Below are positions 34,727-44,700 of a stretch of 64,000 nucleotides of DNA, piece by piece (position 1 is the stretch's first letter; each line of letters starts with the position of its first letter). The notes beneath the pieces are model-generated. The model was not told where the DNA came from. It did no database searches and saw nothing but the letters and a program-made list of their open reading frames with translations. A program made the position numbers and the translations under genes. The stretch comes from Candidatus Pyrohabitans jungbluthii. GTDB taxonomy: Archaea; Hydrothermarchaeota; Hydrothermarchaeia; Hydrothermarchaeales; BMS3B. The stretch is from assembly GCA_002010065.2 (NCBI GenBank), contig MTMD02000001.1:1-64000 (forward strand), read 5' to 3'.

Positions 34727-34990
34727 TTATAGCAGGCGATGCACCTCTGTAATCTCAACTTCGCCCACATCTGGAATGGAGCGGAGCGCTTTCTCAATGT
34801 TGTCGGCTGCGCCCTCTGCATCAGCCACCACAAACTTGGCAACTATCGCAACCAGACCAAAGGCAATAGGCTCCTTCTCAGCGGAGTTGAATCTCGCCTC
34901 CTTTATACCCTTCACCTTCTCCAGAAGTTCGTCTATATTAACCTCTACACTCTTCGGCATTATCTTTGCAGTAACCAGAACCTCAGCCAT
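34727..34990 (-). CDS. ef1b: Elongation factor 1-beta
   Basis: An 87-residue aEF1B beginning MAEVLVTAKIMPKSVEV and ending EITEVHRLL, with IAFGLVAIVAKFV in the middle. It is the nucleotide-exchange factor for aEF1A. It sits 9 nt after a zinc-ribbon gene, a pairing conserved across archaea. Confidence 0.94.
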   Translation of the reverse strand: MAEVLVTAKIMPKSVEVNIDELLEKVKGIKEARFNSAEKEPIAFGLVAIVAKFVVADAEGAADNIEKALRSIPDVGEVEITEVHRLL

Positions 34991-34999
34991 AATTTCACC

Positions 35000-35161
35000 T
35001 CATGGACCTTCAAAGCCGCACTCACAGCGATACCTTCGCCCGAGTTTGCGGCAGCGTTCACATCTTACAATCAAAGCTTCGCACTCCGGGCATGGAAACT
35101 TTACGCTGCCTCCACCCACTTTAATGTAAGCTCCGCAGGATATGCAGGTTAATTCTTCCAT
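35000..35161 (-). CDS. Small zinc-ribbon translation-associated protein (DUF1610 type)
   Basis: A 53-residue protein, ATG at 35161, with four C-x2-C or C-x-C pairs: CISC, CPEC, CERC and CEC. It is the short zinc-finger protein that accompanies aEF1-beta in many archaea and is inferred to bind RNA in translation. It is too short for a typical ORF cutoff. TGAGGTGAAATT at its end provides the ribosome site for ef1b. Confidence 0.85.
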   Translation of the reverse strand: MEELTCISCGAYIKVGGGSVKFPCPECEALIVRCERCRKLGRRYRCECGFEGP

Positions 35162-35236
35162 AACATACCTCCGTTAGTTAATGAGATGTAAAAGCCTTCC
35201 TTTTCAAGCGAGGTAACAAGGGAAAATATTACTAGG

Positions 35237-36532
35237 CTACGCTTTGACTGTCACGCTTCCCTCTGGCACAATCTTGGCGAGTTCCTCAAAAAACTTCGGG
35301 AAGGATATGGAGGCGCACTCTACGCCATGCACAACACTTCTACCCCTCGCGGCAAGGGCTGCGATGCTCAGCGCCATCGCAAGACGATGGTCGCCGTGGC
35401 TGCTTACCTCAGCACCGCGCAAATTGGCTGTGCCTTTTATCTCCATGCCGTCTCTGCGCTCTTTTATCTCCGCGCCAAACTTCGCAAACTCTCGTGAGCA
35501 GGTTGCGATGCGGTCACTCTCCTTGTAGCGGGCGTGCTCCACATTCTTTATCACAGTCTTTCCCTCCGCCTTAACCGCAAGCGCAACCATGGTTGGGAGC
35601 AGGTCAGGAGTATCTCCCAGGTCAACCTCAATGCCGCTGAGCTCACCGTCCCCGCGAACTCTAACCCAGCCCTTCCCCGACTCTACACTAGCGCCCATCT
35701 CGCGCAGAATCTCAAGTATAGCTCTGTCACCCTGCTTTGAGCGAGAGTTGAGGTTCTCCACTGTAACCTCACCTCCAGTTAGTGCGGCAAGGGCTAAGAA
35801 GTAGGAAGCCGAGGAGTAGTCTCCCTCCACCGCATAGCTTCTTCCCTGGTAAATTTTACCAGCGGTAACCCGGAAGCTTTCATAGCTGTGATTCTCAACC
35901 TCCGCGCCAAAGGTGCGCATAATCTCCAGGGTTATGTCCACATAGGGCTTCGACTTCAGGGGCGAGGTTAGCACAACCTCAACATCGCTCTCTGCGTAAG
36001 GCGCAACTATTAGCAGAGAGGAGATGAACTGCGAGCTAACGTCGCCGCGAATCTTCGCAACTCCTCCGCGCAGCGAACCGCCTTTAATCTTCACAGGCGG
36101 GCACCCGTTGTCCAGCATGCTTTCACCACGCACGCCAAGCATCGAGAGCGCATCTAAGAGTGGCTGAACAGGGCGGCGGCGAAGCGAGGCGTCGCCGGTA
36201 AGAACAACCTCGCCATCAAGCGAAGCAACGCCCGTGAGCAGGCGCAGCGTAGTGCCAGAATTTTTGCAGTCGACCTCCTTCGCAGGAGTTGCCAACCTGC
36301 CCTCGCTTCCCTTCACGATGGCTACTCCCTCATTCTTCTCCTCTACGCTCACCCCGAAGCTCCTCAACCCTGCGATAGTTGCCAGGGTATCTTCAGATAC
36401 GAGATAATCAGATATCCTAGAGCTACCTCGCGCTAACCCGGCTACGACGAAAGCGCGGTGGGTATAGCTCTTTGAAGGCGGAGCGACAACGCTTCCATGC
36501 ACCTTTTCTACGCCCTTGATTACCGCTTTCAT
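35237..36532 (-). CDS. aroA: 3-phosphoshikimate 1-carboxyvinyltransferase
   Basis: A 431-residue EPSP synthase. PPSKSYTHRA at the N-terminus, NSGTTLRLLTG, DVSSQFISSLL, and SDRIATCSREFAKFGA with GDHRLAMAL are diagnostic. It joins PEP to shikimate 3-phosphate. It stands alone here; other shikimate genes are not in the window. Confidence 0.95.
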   Translation of the reverse strand: MKAVIKGVEKVHGSVVAPPSKSYTHRAFVVAGLARGSSRISDYLVSEDTLATIAGLRSFGVSVEEKNEGVAIVKGSEGRLATPAKEVDCKNSGTTLRLLTGVASLDGEVVLTGDASLRRRPVQPLLDALSMLGVRGESMLDNGCPPVKIKGGSLRGGVAKIRGDVSSQFISSLLIVAPYAESDVEVVLTSPLKSKPYVDITLEIMRTFGAEVENHSYESFRVTAGKIYQGRSYAVEGDYSSASYFLALAALTGGEVTVENLNSRSKQGDRAILEILREMGASVESGKGWVRVRGDGELSGIEVDLGDTPDLLPTMVALAVKAEGKTVIKNVEHARYKESDRIATCSREFAKFGAEIKERRDGMEIKGTANLRGAEVSSHGDHRLAMALSIAALAARGRSVVHGVECASISFPKFFEELAKIVPEGSVTVKA

Positions 36533-36600
36533 AGCAGCACCGCTATGATTATATACCTTCGAAGGATAATATCTTTCCGGTATTAAAACCTAGGGGTTGA

Positions 36601-36885
36601 ATGATGCTCGAAAACCTTAGGAGTGAGATTGAACTTCTGCGCAGGCATGTGAAGGTCCTCCGGATGGTGAAGCAGCACGAGCCTGTGGGTATAATAAAGC
36701 TCTCTGAGCTGAGCGGCATACCCCAGCACAAGGTTCGCTACTCCCTGCGCGTTCTGGAGCAGAAGGGGATAATAAAGCCCTCGCCACAGGGGGCGGTGAC
36801 CACGCGCAAGGCACAGAGTTTTCTCAAATCTCTCCCTGAGGAGATAAAGAGGCTGAAGAAAGAGCTGGATTCGTGCCTTGAATAG
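36601..36885 (+). CDS. Small winged-helix protein
   Basis: A 94-residue archaeal HTH protein: LLRRHVKVLRMVKQHEPVGIIKLSELSGIPQHKVRYSLRVLEQKG is split here into a helix and recognition helix region, followed by a short wing (PSPQGAVTTRK) and a C-terminal helix. It is probably a DNA-binding regulator. Either of two adjacent ATGs (36601, 36604) may start it. Its stop abuts the convergent nuclease-family gene. Confidence 0.75.
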   Translation: MMLENLRSEIELLRRHVKVLRMVKQHEPVGIIKLSELSGIPQHKVRYSLRVLEQKGIIKPSPQGAVTTRKAQSFLKSLPEEIKRLKKELDSCLE

Positions 36886-37359
36886 CTACTCCTCTTCTTC
36901 CCCTTCTTCGAAGTTTATCTTGTACTCCTCTTTTGAGACCGACGCAGTCTCCATCACCTTGTCTGAGACGTAAACCGGTGCACCTGTACGCACCGCTAAA
37001 GCTATGCTGTCGCTGGGGCGGGCGTCGAACTCAAACTCATTGCCGTTCGACCTTACGATAAGCCTGGCAAAGAACACACCCTCGCTCAGGTCGTCTATGA
37101 GCACGCGCTCAATTTTGGAGTTGAGCCCCTCGAGGATGTTAACAAGCAGGTCATGGGTAAGCGGACGCGGATAGGGCACATTCTCAAGAGCAGTCTGAAT
37201 TGAAAAAGCTTCAGCCGCACCGATGTATATCGGGAGAACCTCCCCACGGTCATTCTCAAGAAAAACCACCGGCGTTACGCCCTCTGGCACGGGAGACATG
37301 AATACCCCCACAACGCGAACGCGCTGAAAACCTTCAATCTTTTCCTCAACTTTTTCCAT
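36886..37359 (-). CDS. Bifunctional nuclease family (DUF151) protein
   Basis: A 157-residue DUF151 protein: LPIYIGAAEAFSIQTAL and the signature RPSDSIALAVRTGAPVYVS. The family is widespread; a plant member has RNase and DNase activity, archaeal members are untested to my knowledge. An acidic tail of Glu residues ends the protein. It is divergent from kae1. Confidence 0.87.
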   Translation of the reverse strand: MEKVEEKIEGFQRVRVVGVFMSPVPEGVTPVVFLENDRGEVLPIYIGAAEAFSIQTALENVPYPRPLTHDLLVNILEGLNSKIERVLIDDLSEGVFFARLIVRSNGNEFEFDARPSDSIALAVRTGAPVYVSDKVMETASVSKEEYKINFEEGEEEE

Positions 37360-37430
37360 AAGAGTCCCCTAGTTAATTTTACAAGGTTTTAGCTTATTAA
37401 CGTTTTGCATAAAATCGGAGGTTGTGCTGA

Positions 37431-39011
<1,581 letters not shown>

Positions 39012-39022
<11 letters not shown>

Positions 39023-39563
39023 GCTTGCGTTTGTAACCAGCAATGAACACAAGTTTAGCGAAGCTGAGGAGATTTTAAAAGGCGTGGCAAGGCTTCGGTG
39101 GAGGCAAGAGAGCTACCGCGAGGTTCAAGCAGAGACGCTTGAAGAGGTGGTAAAGGAGGCGCTCACGGAAATACCCGGCGACAACTTCTTTATTGAGGAT
39201 GCAGGTTTATTCATCCCTGCGCTCAACGGTTTCCCCGGGGTTTACTCCGCCTACGTTTTTAAAACCATTGGAAACGAGGGCATTCTGAGGCTGCTTAAAG
39301 GTGCGGATAACCGGGAGGCAAGCTTCCGGAGCGTCGTGGGGCTAAAGCTTAGAGGCGAGGTGAAGCTCTTCACCGGCGAGGTTCGCGGAAGGATAGCCCT
39401 TGAAGCGAAGGGCAGCGAGGGCTTTGGCTACGATCCTATTTTTATCCCCGGAGGCTACGACAGAACCTTCGCAGAGGATACCCGGCTCAAGCAGAGGGTT
39501 TCGCATCGAAGGCGGGCATTGGAGAAGCTGGCAGCGTACCTGCGAACTACCCACCACTTCTGA
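39012..39563 (+). CDS. XTP/dITP pyrophosphatase (Ham1), apparent CTG start
   Basis: A 183-residue Ham1/ITPase if initiated at CTG 39012. The family's N-terminal substrate motif T-x-N-x-x-K is read only in the frame upstream of the first standard start (GTG 39084): FVTSNEHKFSEAEEIL. GGGAGGT lies 6 nt before the CTG and no ATG, GTG or TTG occurs between the preceding stop and this motif. Other motifs: FFIEDAGLFI, KGSEGFGYDPIF, and HRRRALEKL. It removes non-canonical purine nucleotides. Third gene of the kae1 operon. Confidence 0.85.
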
Positions 39564-39897
39564 AGCTCTCTATTGCAGCGGTGAGATTTTTCGACAGTAT
39601 GCTCACATTCTCAGAGGCGTTGCTCTCAGGGGTTATCTTTTTTATTATGCCTGCCACCGCCTTAAATTTGCTCGCCAGTTTTTCCAGCGCCTCGGATACA
39701 TTCTGCCTGTAGCTTTGCTCCGCCTCTTGGGCGCGCAGCGAATACTGCTCTCCGCTGATCTCGCCCTGAATCCGCGCCCTGAGAAGCTCTGACTGAGTGT
39801 CCACCATTTTGCTTGTGGAGCTCGTTATTGTATACACAACACCGGCGAATAGTGCTGCGATGCCTATAGCAAGAGCCAAATAAGATTTTCCCAGCAT
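39547..39897 (-). CDS. Small membrane-anchored protein of unknown function
   Basis: A 116-residue protein with one N-terminal membrane helix (about 4-25), a coiled-coil region rich in Gln and Glu, and N-glycosylation-type sequons near the C-terminus. It is likely exported and anchored. ATG 39897 (MLGKSYL) or 39909 may be the start. It converges on the XTPase gene with a 17-nt overlap. Confidence 0.6.
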   Translation of the reverse strand: MLGKSYLALAIGIAALFAGVVYTITSSTSKMVDTQSELLRARIQGEISGEQYSLRAQEAEQSYRQNVSEALEKLASKFKAVAGIIKKITPESNASENVSILSKNLTAAIESFRSGG

Positions 39898-40032
39898 GCT
39901 TCCCCTCACAGGCCTGGCCTATAACAATATTTCGTATTATCTTTGTGGTAGGTAATATTAAAAGGTTAGCAAGCACGCTAGGGGGTTCAATTCTGAATCT
40001 ATGATTGCATGGGGTGATAAGAACCTTCGGTC

Positions 40033-40049
40033 AAAACCCTTCGGGTTTT
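40033..40049. other. Short perfect hairpin upstream of the CooS gene
   Basis: AAAACCC and GGGTTTT flank a 3-nt loop. It lies in the 267-nt intergenic region before the CooS-like gene. It could be a terminator-like or regulatory hairpin; no T-run follows directly. Confidence 0.4.
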
Positions 40050-40084
40050 CCCTCACCACTTCGACGGCGAGGGTAACGCTGATG

Positions 40085-40101
40085 GTTCATATGTGGTGAA
40101 C
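40085..40101. promoter_or_regulatory. Inverted repeat in the CooS promoter region
   Basis: GTTCA and TGAAC flank 7 nt, about 30 nt upstream of the TATA-like TTATAAATA at 40128-40136. A transcription factor could bind here. GGAGGTG at 40154-40160 serves as the ribosome site. Confidence 0.4.
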
Positions 40102-40164
40102 ATTTTCGGGAAAAAGAATATCTATCATTATAAATAATGACGGTTTCTCAACGGAGGTGTTTAA

Positions 40165-42039
40165 ATGGAAAAGCCAAGTGTGCATGAGACTATAAACGAG
40201 ATGTATCAGAAGGTTAGAGAAGAGGGTATCTCCAACGTGGCTGACCGCTACGAAGCCCAGAGCAAGAAGTGTACCTTCTGTGTTCGTGGGCTTAGCTGTC
40301 AGCTTTGCAGCATGGGACCTTGCAGAATAACTGAGCAGGCTCCTTATGGTGCATGCGGCATCGACGCAAATGGAATAGCCATGCGTAACATGCTCCACAG
40401 GAACATAATGGGCACCGCAGCTTATTCCTATCATGCGGTTGAGGCGGCAAAGACGCTTAAGGCAACAGCCCTAGGCAAGACCCCCTTCAAAATAAACGCG
40501 CCTGAGAAACTCATAGCCTTTGCTCAGGCTCTGGGCATCGAGACAGAGGGCAGGGATATAAACGATGTGGCGGTGGATGTGGCTGACTTTGTTATCGCCG
40601 ATTTAAATCGAGACGCGGACGAGCCCAGCAAGCTTGTGGAAATCTTTGCCCCGGAGCAGAGGAAGAAGCTCTGGAAGGAACTGGGAATCTTCCCGGGCGG
40701 TGTGCTCCACGAGATAATGGTGAACGCAGCCTCAAGCATGACCAACGTGGACAGCAATTACGTCTCCCTGGCTCTTAAAGCGATGAGGATGGGCATAGCC
40801 ACGGCGTTTCAGGCACAGCTCAGCCTTGAGATTATTCAGGACGTGCTCTTTGGCGTACCAAAGCCCCATAAGGGCTACGTCGACCTGGGCATCATAGACC
40901 CGGAGTATGTGAACATCGCTGTAAACGGGCACGAGCCCTTTGTGGGCGCTGCCCTGATTGAGCTCGCCAAAAGCGAGGAGGTGCAGGCAAAAGCAAGGGA
41001 AGCAGGAGCAAAGGGTTTGAAGATAGTGGGCTCCATCGAGACTGGGCAGGAGCTTCTGCAGCGCTACAACGTGGATGACGTGTTTGTGGGCTTGACGGGC
41101 AACTGGATAACCCAGGAGTACGTCCTTGCCACTGGAGCAATAGATGTCTTCGCAATGGACATGAACTGCTCCCTGCCGAACCTGGCTGACTACGCTGAAA
41201 AGTACGGCGTTACGCTTGTGCCGGTGTCCAAGCTGGTGAGAATGAGAGGCGTTGACAAGGGCTTGGACTATAAACCAGAGCTGGTAAAGGAGCAGGCTGA
41301 GGAGCTCATCAACATAGCTATTGAGAACTTCAAAAAGAGGAAGGGCAAGCCCACAAGGGTGCCAAAGCGCAAGCAGGAAGCCATAGTCGGCTTCTCCATA
41401 GAGAGCATCCTCGATGCACTGGGTGGAAGCCTTGACCCGCTGCTGGAAGCCATAAAGAGTGGAGATATTAAGGGCGTCGTTGCCCTGGTGAGCTGCACAA
41501 CACTGAGGAACGGACCCCACGATGAGAACACAGTTACAATAGCAAAAGAGCTGATAAAAAGGGACATACTGGTGCTCAGCATGGGCTGCGGCAACGCCGC
41601 AGTGCAGGTCGCAGGCTTAACCAGCTTAGAGGCTCAGGAGCTCGCGGGTGAGAGACTCAAAAAGGTGCTCAAGGCGCTGAACATCCCGCCAGTGCTCAGC
41701 TTCGGCACGTGCACAGACACCGGCAGGTTGGCGCAGCTTGTCACAGCCCTCGCCAACGCCCTCGGCGTAGACACAGCGCAGCTACCCATAGCGGCAACAG
41801 CGCCAGAGTACATGGAGCAGAAAGCTACAATAGACGCCATCTTCGCTGTCGCTCTCGGAGTTTATACCCACGTCGCCCCGCTGCCCCCTGTAACCGGCGC
41901 TCCCGAGCTTGTGAAGCTTCTAACTGAAGACGTGGAGAGCATCACCGGCGGTAAGCTTGCGCCAGAGTGCGACCCCATTGAAGCTGTGGACTGGATCGAG
42001 AAGCACATAATGAAGCGCAGAGAGGAGCTGGGCATTTAA
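40165..42039 (+). CDS. cooS: CooS-family protein with a substituted C-cluster cysteine
   Basis: A 624-residue protein of the Ni,Fe carbon monoxide dehydrogenase catalytic-subunit family. B/D cluster cysteines occur at the N-terminus (C36, C39, C45, C48, C53, C64). Expected C-cluster ligands found: His256, Cys335, Cys444, Cys475, Cys516, and the conserved Lys553. However the segment normally reading GICCTGNE reads GSIETGQE, so the Fe-binding cysteine is replaced, probably by Glu292. CooS-V of Carboxydothermus hydrogenoformans, which lacks a canonical cluster cysteine, holds an iron-sulfur-oxo cluster and does not oxidise CO but reduces hydroxylamine slowly. No cooF, cooC or acetyl-CoA synthase genes are adjacent. 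Confidence 0.88.
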   Translation: MEKPSVHETINEMYQKVREEGISNVADRYEAQSKKCTFCVRGLSCQLCSMGPCRITEQAPYGACGIDANGIAMRNMLHRNIMGTAAYSYHAVEAAKTLKATALGKTPFKINAPEKLIAFAQALGIETEGRDINDVAVDVADFVIADLNRDADEPSKLVEIFAPEQRKKLWKELGIFPGGVLHEIMVNAASSMTNVDSNYVSLALKAMRMGIATAFQAQLSLEIIQDVLFGVPKPHKGYVDLGIIDPEYVNIAVNGHEPFVGAALIELAKSEEVQAKAREAGAKGLKIVGSIETGQELLQRYNVDDVFVGLTGNWITQEYVLATGAIDVFAMDMNCSLPNLADYAEKYGVTLVPVSKLVRMRGVDKGLDYKPELVKEQAEELINIAIENFKKRKGKPTRVPKRKQEAIVGFSIESILDALGGSLDPLLEAIKSGDIKGVVALVSCTTLRNGPHDENTVTIAKELIKRDILVLSMGCGNAAVQVAGLTSLEAQELAGERLKKVLKALNIPPVLSFGTCTDTGRLAQLVTALANALGVDTAQLPIAATAPEYMEQKATIDAIFAVALGVYTHVAPLPPVTGAPELVKLLTEDVESITGGKLAPECDPIEAVDWIEKHIMKRREELGI

Positions 42040-42051
42040 GTGCCCTCCCCT

Positions 42052-42065
42052 TTTTTATTTTATTA
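42052..42065 (+). terminator. T-rich terminator after the CooS gene
   Basis: TTTTTTATTTTATT directly after the stop of the CooS-like gene. Oligo-T tracts of this kind end transcription in archaea. Confidence 0.5.
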
Positions 42066-42299
42066 AGTCAGGTGGTAGGATTTTTCTCTTCGAATTAAAT
42101 TTCTTCTGAATCAGTATTCAACTCAAAATCAGCCTCTTAAAATAGTCAATTGGTACATCGGTGTCAGTTTCATTGCTTTTCAGCCTTAGATTTTCTTCAG
42201 GTTTTTTATCGCCTTGCTCAGGGGGAGAATTAATAACTTAAATTCTACAATATTATGGTTTATACTAGCAACCTCAAGGGGCGCACTGGAGGTTTTAGA

Positions 42300-43913
42300 A
42301 TGATCCTCAGGGGCAATATCGTGGACGTGAAGAGGGGTGAAGTATATGCCGGAGAGGTGGTTTTTGAGGGAGGAGTTATCAGAGAGGTGCGCGAGACCAG
42401 AGGAGAGTTCTCCAGCTACATTCTTCCCGGGCTGATTGATGCGCACATCCACATAGAGAGCAGCATGCTCGTGCCCAGCCGCTTCGCTGAGGTGGCGGCA
42501 ACGCACGGCACTGTCGCTGTCGTTGCTGATCCCCATGAGATAGCCAACGTTCTCGGCATCGCAGGCATTGAGTACATGATACGCGACGCCTCTCATGTGC
42601 CGCTGAAGTTTTACTTCACCGCCCCCTCGTGCGTGCCTGCAACGCCTTTTGAAACCTCCGGCGCCAGGCTGGGCGTAGAAGAGGTTGCCTCGCTGCTCGC
42701 CCGAGAGGAGATTGTCGCCCTTGGAGAGGTGATGAACTATCCGGGTGTAGTTGCCCGCGACCCTGAGGTAATGGCCAAGCTGAATGCCACTAAGAAGCTG
42801 GGCAAACCCATAGACGGCCACTGCCCAGGACTTAGAGGCGAAGCACTGCGCAGCTATGTGGAGGCTGGGATAAGCACAGAGCACGAGTGCACATCGCTGG
42901 AAGAGGCGGAGGAAAAGGCAAAGCTCGGGATGAAGATAATGCTCCGCGAGGGCAGCAGCGCAAAAAACCTTAAAGCACTGGCTCGCTTCAAAGGTGAGGC
43001 TTTTCTTGTGAGCGACGACGTCCATGCCAAAGACCTGCTCCGCGGGCATGTGAATTACCTGCTCAGGCGAGCGGTTGAAGAGGGAATGGACGAGGTTGAG
43101 GCTGTGAGGAGGGCATCGCTTTACCCTGCAAAGCACTACCGCTTAAACGTGGGGATGCTGCGCGAGGGCGATACCGCTGACATCGTCGTGGTTCGCGACC
43201 TGCGCAGCTTCACCTGCATAGAGTGCTACATCAACGGCACCCTCGTGGCGGCGCGGGGAAAGGCGCTCTTCGAAGCTTCACCGCTTGAAGGCGAGAATAC
43301 AGTAAAGGCAAGCCTTAAATCTCCTGAGGACTTCCGAATACAGGCGAAAAAAGCTAGCCCAAAGGTTAGGGTGATAAGGGTTGTACCCGGGGAGATAGTC
43401 ACCGACGTTGAGATTGCCGAAATTCCCGGGAGAGAGATTAAAGCCATGCCTGAGCGGGACATTCTCAAGCTTGCGGTGGTGGAGCGCTACGGTGGCAATG
43501 GCGTTGCAACTGCACTGGTTAAAGGCTTCGGGTTGAAGAAAGGAGCCATAGCCTCGAGCATCGCTCACGACTCCCACAACATAATCGCCGTTGCCGCTAC
43601 CGATGAGGACCTGGCGGAGGCAGTGAATCAGGTTATACGCATGCACGGCGGCATTGCTGTTGTTGCGCATGGAGAAGTGCTCGCATCGCTGGCGCTGCCC
43701 ATCGCAGGATTAATGAGCCCTGAGCCTGCTCAGCAGGTGGCTGAGAGGATGGAGAAGCTCAACCAGGCAGCACGTAGCCTTGGCTGCACCCTCGAAGCAC
43801 CGATAATGGCGCTTTCCTTCCTGGCGCTGCCCGTGATACCAAAGCTGAAGCTCACCGATCGCGGTCTCTTCGACGTGGAGAGATTCGAGTTCGTGGAGCT
43901 GGAGGTGCAGTAA
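42300..43913 (+). CDS. ade: Adenine deaminase
   Basis: A 537-residue amidohydrolase: PGLIDAHIHIESSML, ADPHEIANVLGI, DGHCPGLRG, TEHECTS, and SDDVHAKDLLRGH. It deaminates adenine to hypoxanthine in purine salvage. ATG 42300 has GGAGG 7-10 nt upstream; the frame extends to 42255 but lacks homology there. Preceding 260 nt hold AT-rich promoter sequence and a TGAAT-CAGT-ATTCA palindrome at about 42108-42121. Confidence 0.93.
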   Translation: MILRGNIVDVKRGEVYAGEVVFEGGVIREVRETRGEFSSYILPGLIDAHIHIESSMLVPSRFAEVAATHGTVAVVADPHEIANVLGIAGIEYMIRDASHVPLKFYFTAPSCVPATPFETSGARLGVEEVASLLAREEIVALGEVMNYPGVVARDPEVMAKLNATKKLGKPIDGHCPGLRGEALRSYVEAGISTEHECTSLEEAEEKAKLGMKIMLREGSSAKNLKALARFKGEAFLVSDDVHAKDLLRGHVNYLLRRAVEEGMDEVEAVRRASLYPAKHYRLNVGMLREGDTADIVVVRDLRSFTCIECYINGTLVAARGKALFEASPLEGENTVKASLKSPEDFRIQAKKASPKVRVIRVVPGEIVTDVEIAEIPGREIKAMPERDILKLAVVERYGGNGVATALVKGFGLKKGAIASSIAHDSHNIIAVAATDEDLAEAVNQVIRMHGGIAVVAHGEVLASLALPIAGLMSPEPAQQVAERMEKLNQAARSLGCTLEAPIMALSFLALPVIPKLKLTDRGLFDVERFEFVELEVQ

Positions 43914-44004
43914 GCTCACAACTCTATATTACTTTACATTGTTATAAGTTACTTTCGAACTTTAAAGTTATATGAGACCTCTTTGGGAAGTGTGGTGATT
44001 CGAC

Positions 44005-44478
44005 ATGAAAATAGGTGAAGCGCTGGCGAGGACCAAGCTGCTAAAGAACAAGTTGGTTGAGCTGCAGAAGCTTCAGAGGAGGACATTTTTTGTCGAGGAG
44101 GGCAAAACAAAGGAGGCAAACTTTGATGAGCTCGATAGAGAGCTATCCAAAGTAATGGAGGAGCTACGAGAACTGAAGCTGAAAATACAGAGAGCCAATC
44201 TCAACACCTACATAGAGTGGAAAGGAAGGAAGATATCTCTAGCTGAGGCAATCCTTATAATAGGAGACCTACGCTCACAACTCGCCCATCTCGACGCGCT
44301 AGAGACAGATTCTAAGTTCGGTATCAGAAGCCTCTTCGACAGAAAGACTAAGGATGAGGTGGAATACCTGCCCCAGAAGTCCAGAGTGGAGCTACTAGAG
44401 CTGAAAAAGAAACTGGAAGCTGAAAAGACAGCACTCGACAATCTGGTGCAGAGCACCAACTGGAGGACGGAAATATAG
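44005..44478 (+). CDS. DIP1984 family (DUF6847) protein
   Basis: A 157-residue helical protein. The IQRANLNT and the closing STNWRTEI correspond to the INRTN and LNWTTEL segments of the DIP1984 family, known mainly from actinobacteria. The rest is coiled-coil-like. Function unknown. It has its own TATA-like AGTTATATGAG about 35 nt upstream. A perfect hairpin and the candidate RNA follow. Horizontal transfer is possible, since the family is mostly bacterial in my knowledge. Confidence 0.7.
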   Translation: MKIGEALARTKLLKNKLVELQKLQRRTFFVEEGKTKEANFDELDRELSKVMEELRELKLKIQRANLNTYIEWKGRKISLAEAILIIGDLRSQLAHLDALETDSKFGIRSLFDRKTKDEVEYLPQKSRVELLELKKKLEAEKTALDNLVQSTNWRTEI

Positions 44479-44500
44479 CTCATCTCTTCATAGAGATGAG
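44479..44500 (+). terminator. Perfect 8-bp hairpin after the DIP1984 gene
   Basis: CTCATCTC and GAGATGAG flank a 6-nt loop TTCATA, starting at the stop codon. It may end or protect the DIP1984 mRNA, or be the first helix of the RNA candidate that follows. Confidence 0.5.
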
Positions 44501-44668
44501 GCGCGGGTATGGAGGTGCCTAGTGGGGCTCCAGCTGCCGTGGAAGGCAAGAGGTGCGTGCTGTGAGGCGACGCCTTAAGGTTCAGCGATTAAGGGTCAGT
44601 GCACCTTCAAGGCTCACCGCTCAGGGCTCAACCGCCACCATGAGGCTCCTCCACCCGCTGCTTTTTTG
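44501..44668 (+). ncRNA. Candidate structured RNA, unknown family
   Basis: A non-coding stretch of about 165 nt. Its ends pair: GCGGGT (44503-44508) with ACCCGC (44653-44658), stacked on GGAGG (44511-44515) with CCTCC (44648-44652), plus GC with GC outside. Inside, AGGTGC pairs with GCACCT, enclosing GCTG...CAGC and AGGC-GAC-GCCT helices; a GCC-GTGGAA-GGC hairpin lies nearer the 5' side. TTTTTT at 44662-44667 would end a plus-strand transcript. It matches no RNase P, SRP RNA or tRNA features I know. No open reading frame with homology overlaps it. Confidence 0.5.
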
Positions 44669-44700
44669 CATAAATGCAGAGGATTTGGAACTAGCTACCT

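Noticed and set aside
40732-41520. Long minus-strand open frame inside the CooS-like gene
   Set aside because: Antisense shadow in GC-biased DNA without a ribosome site or known motif.
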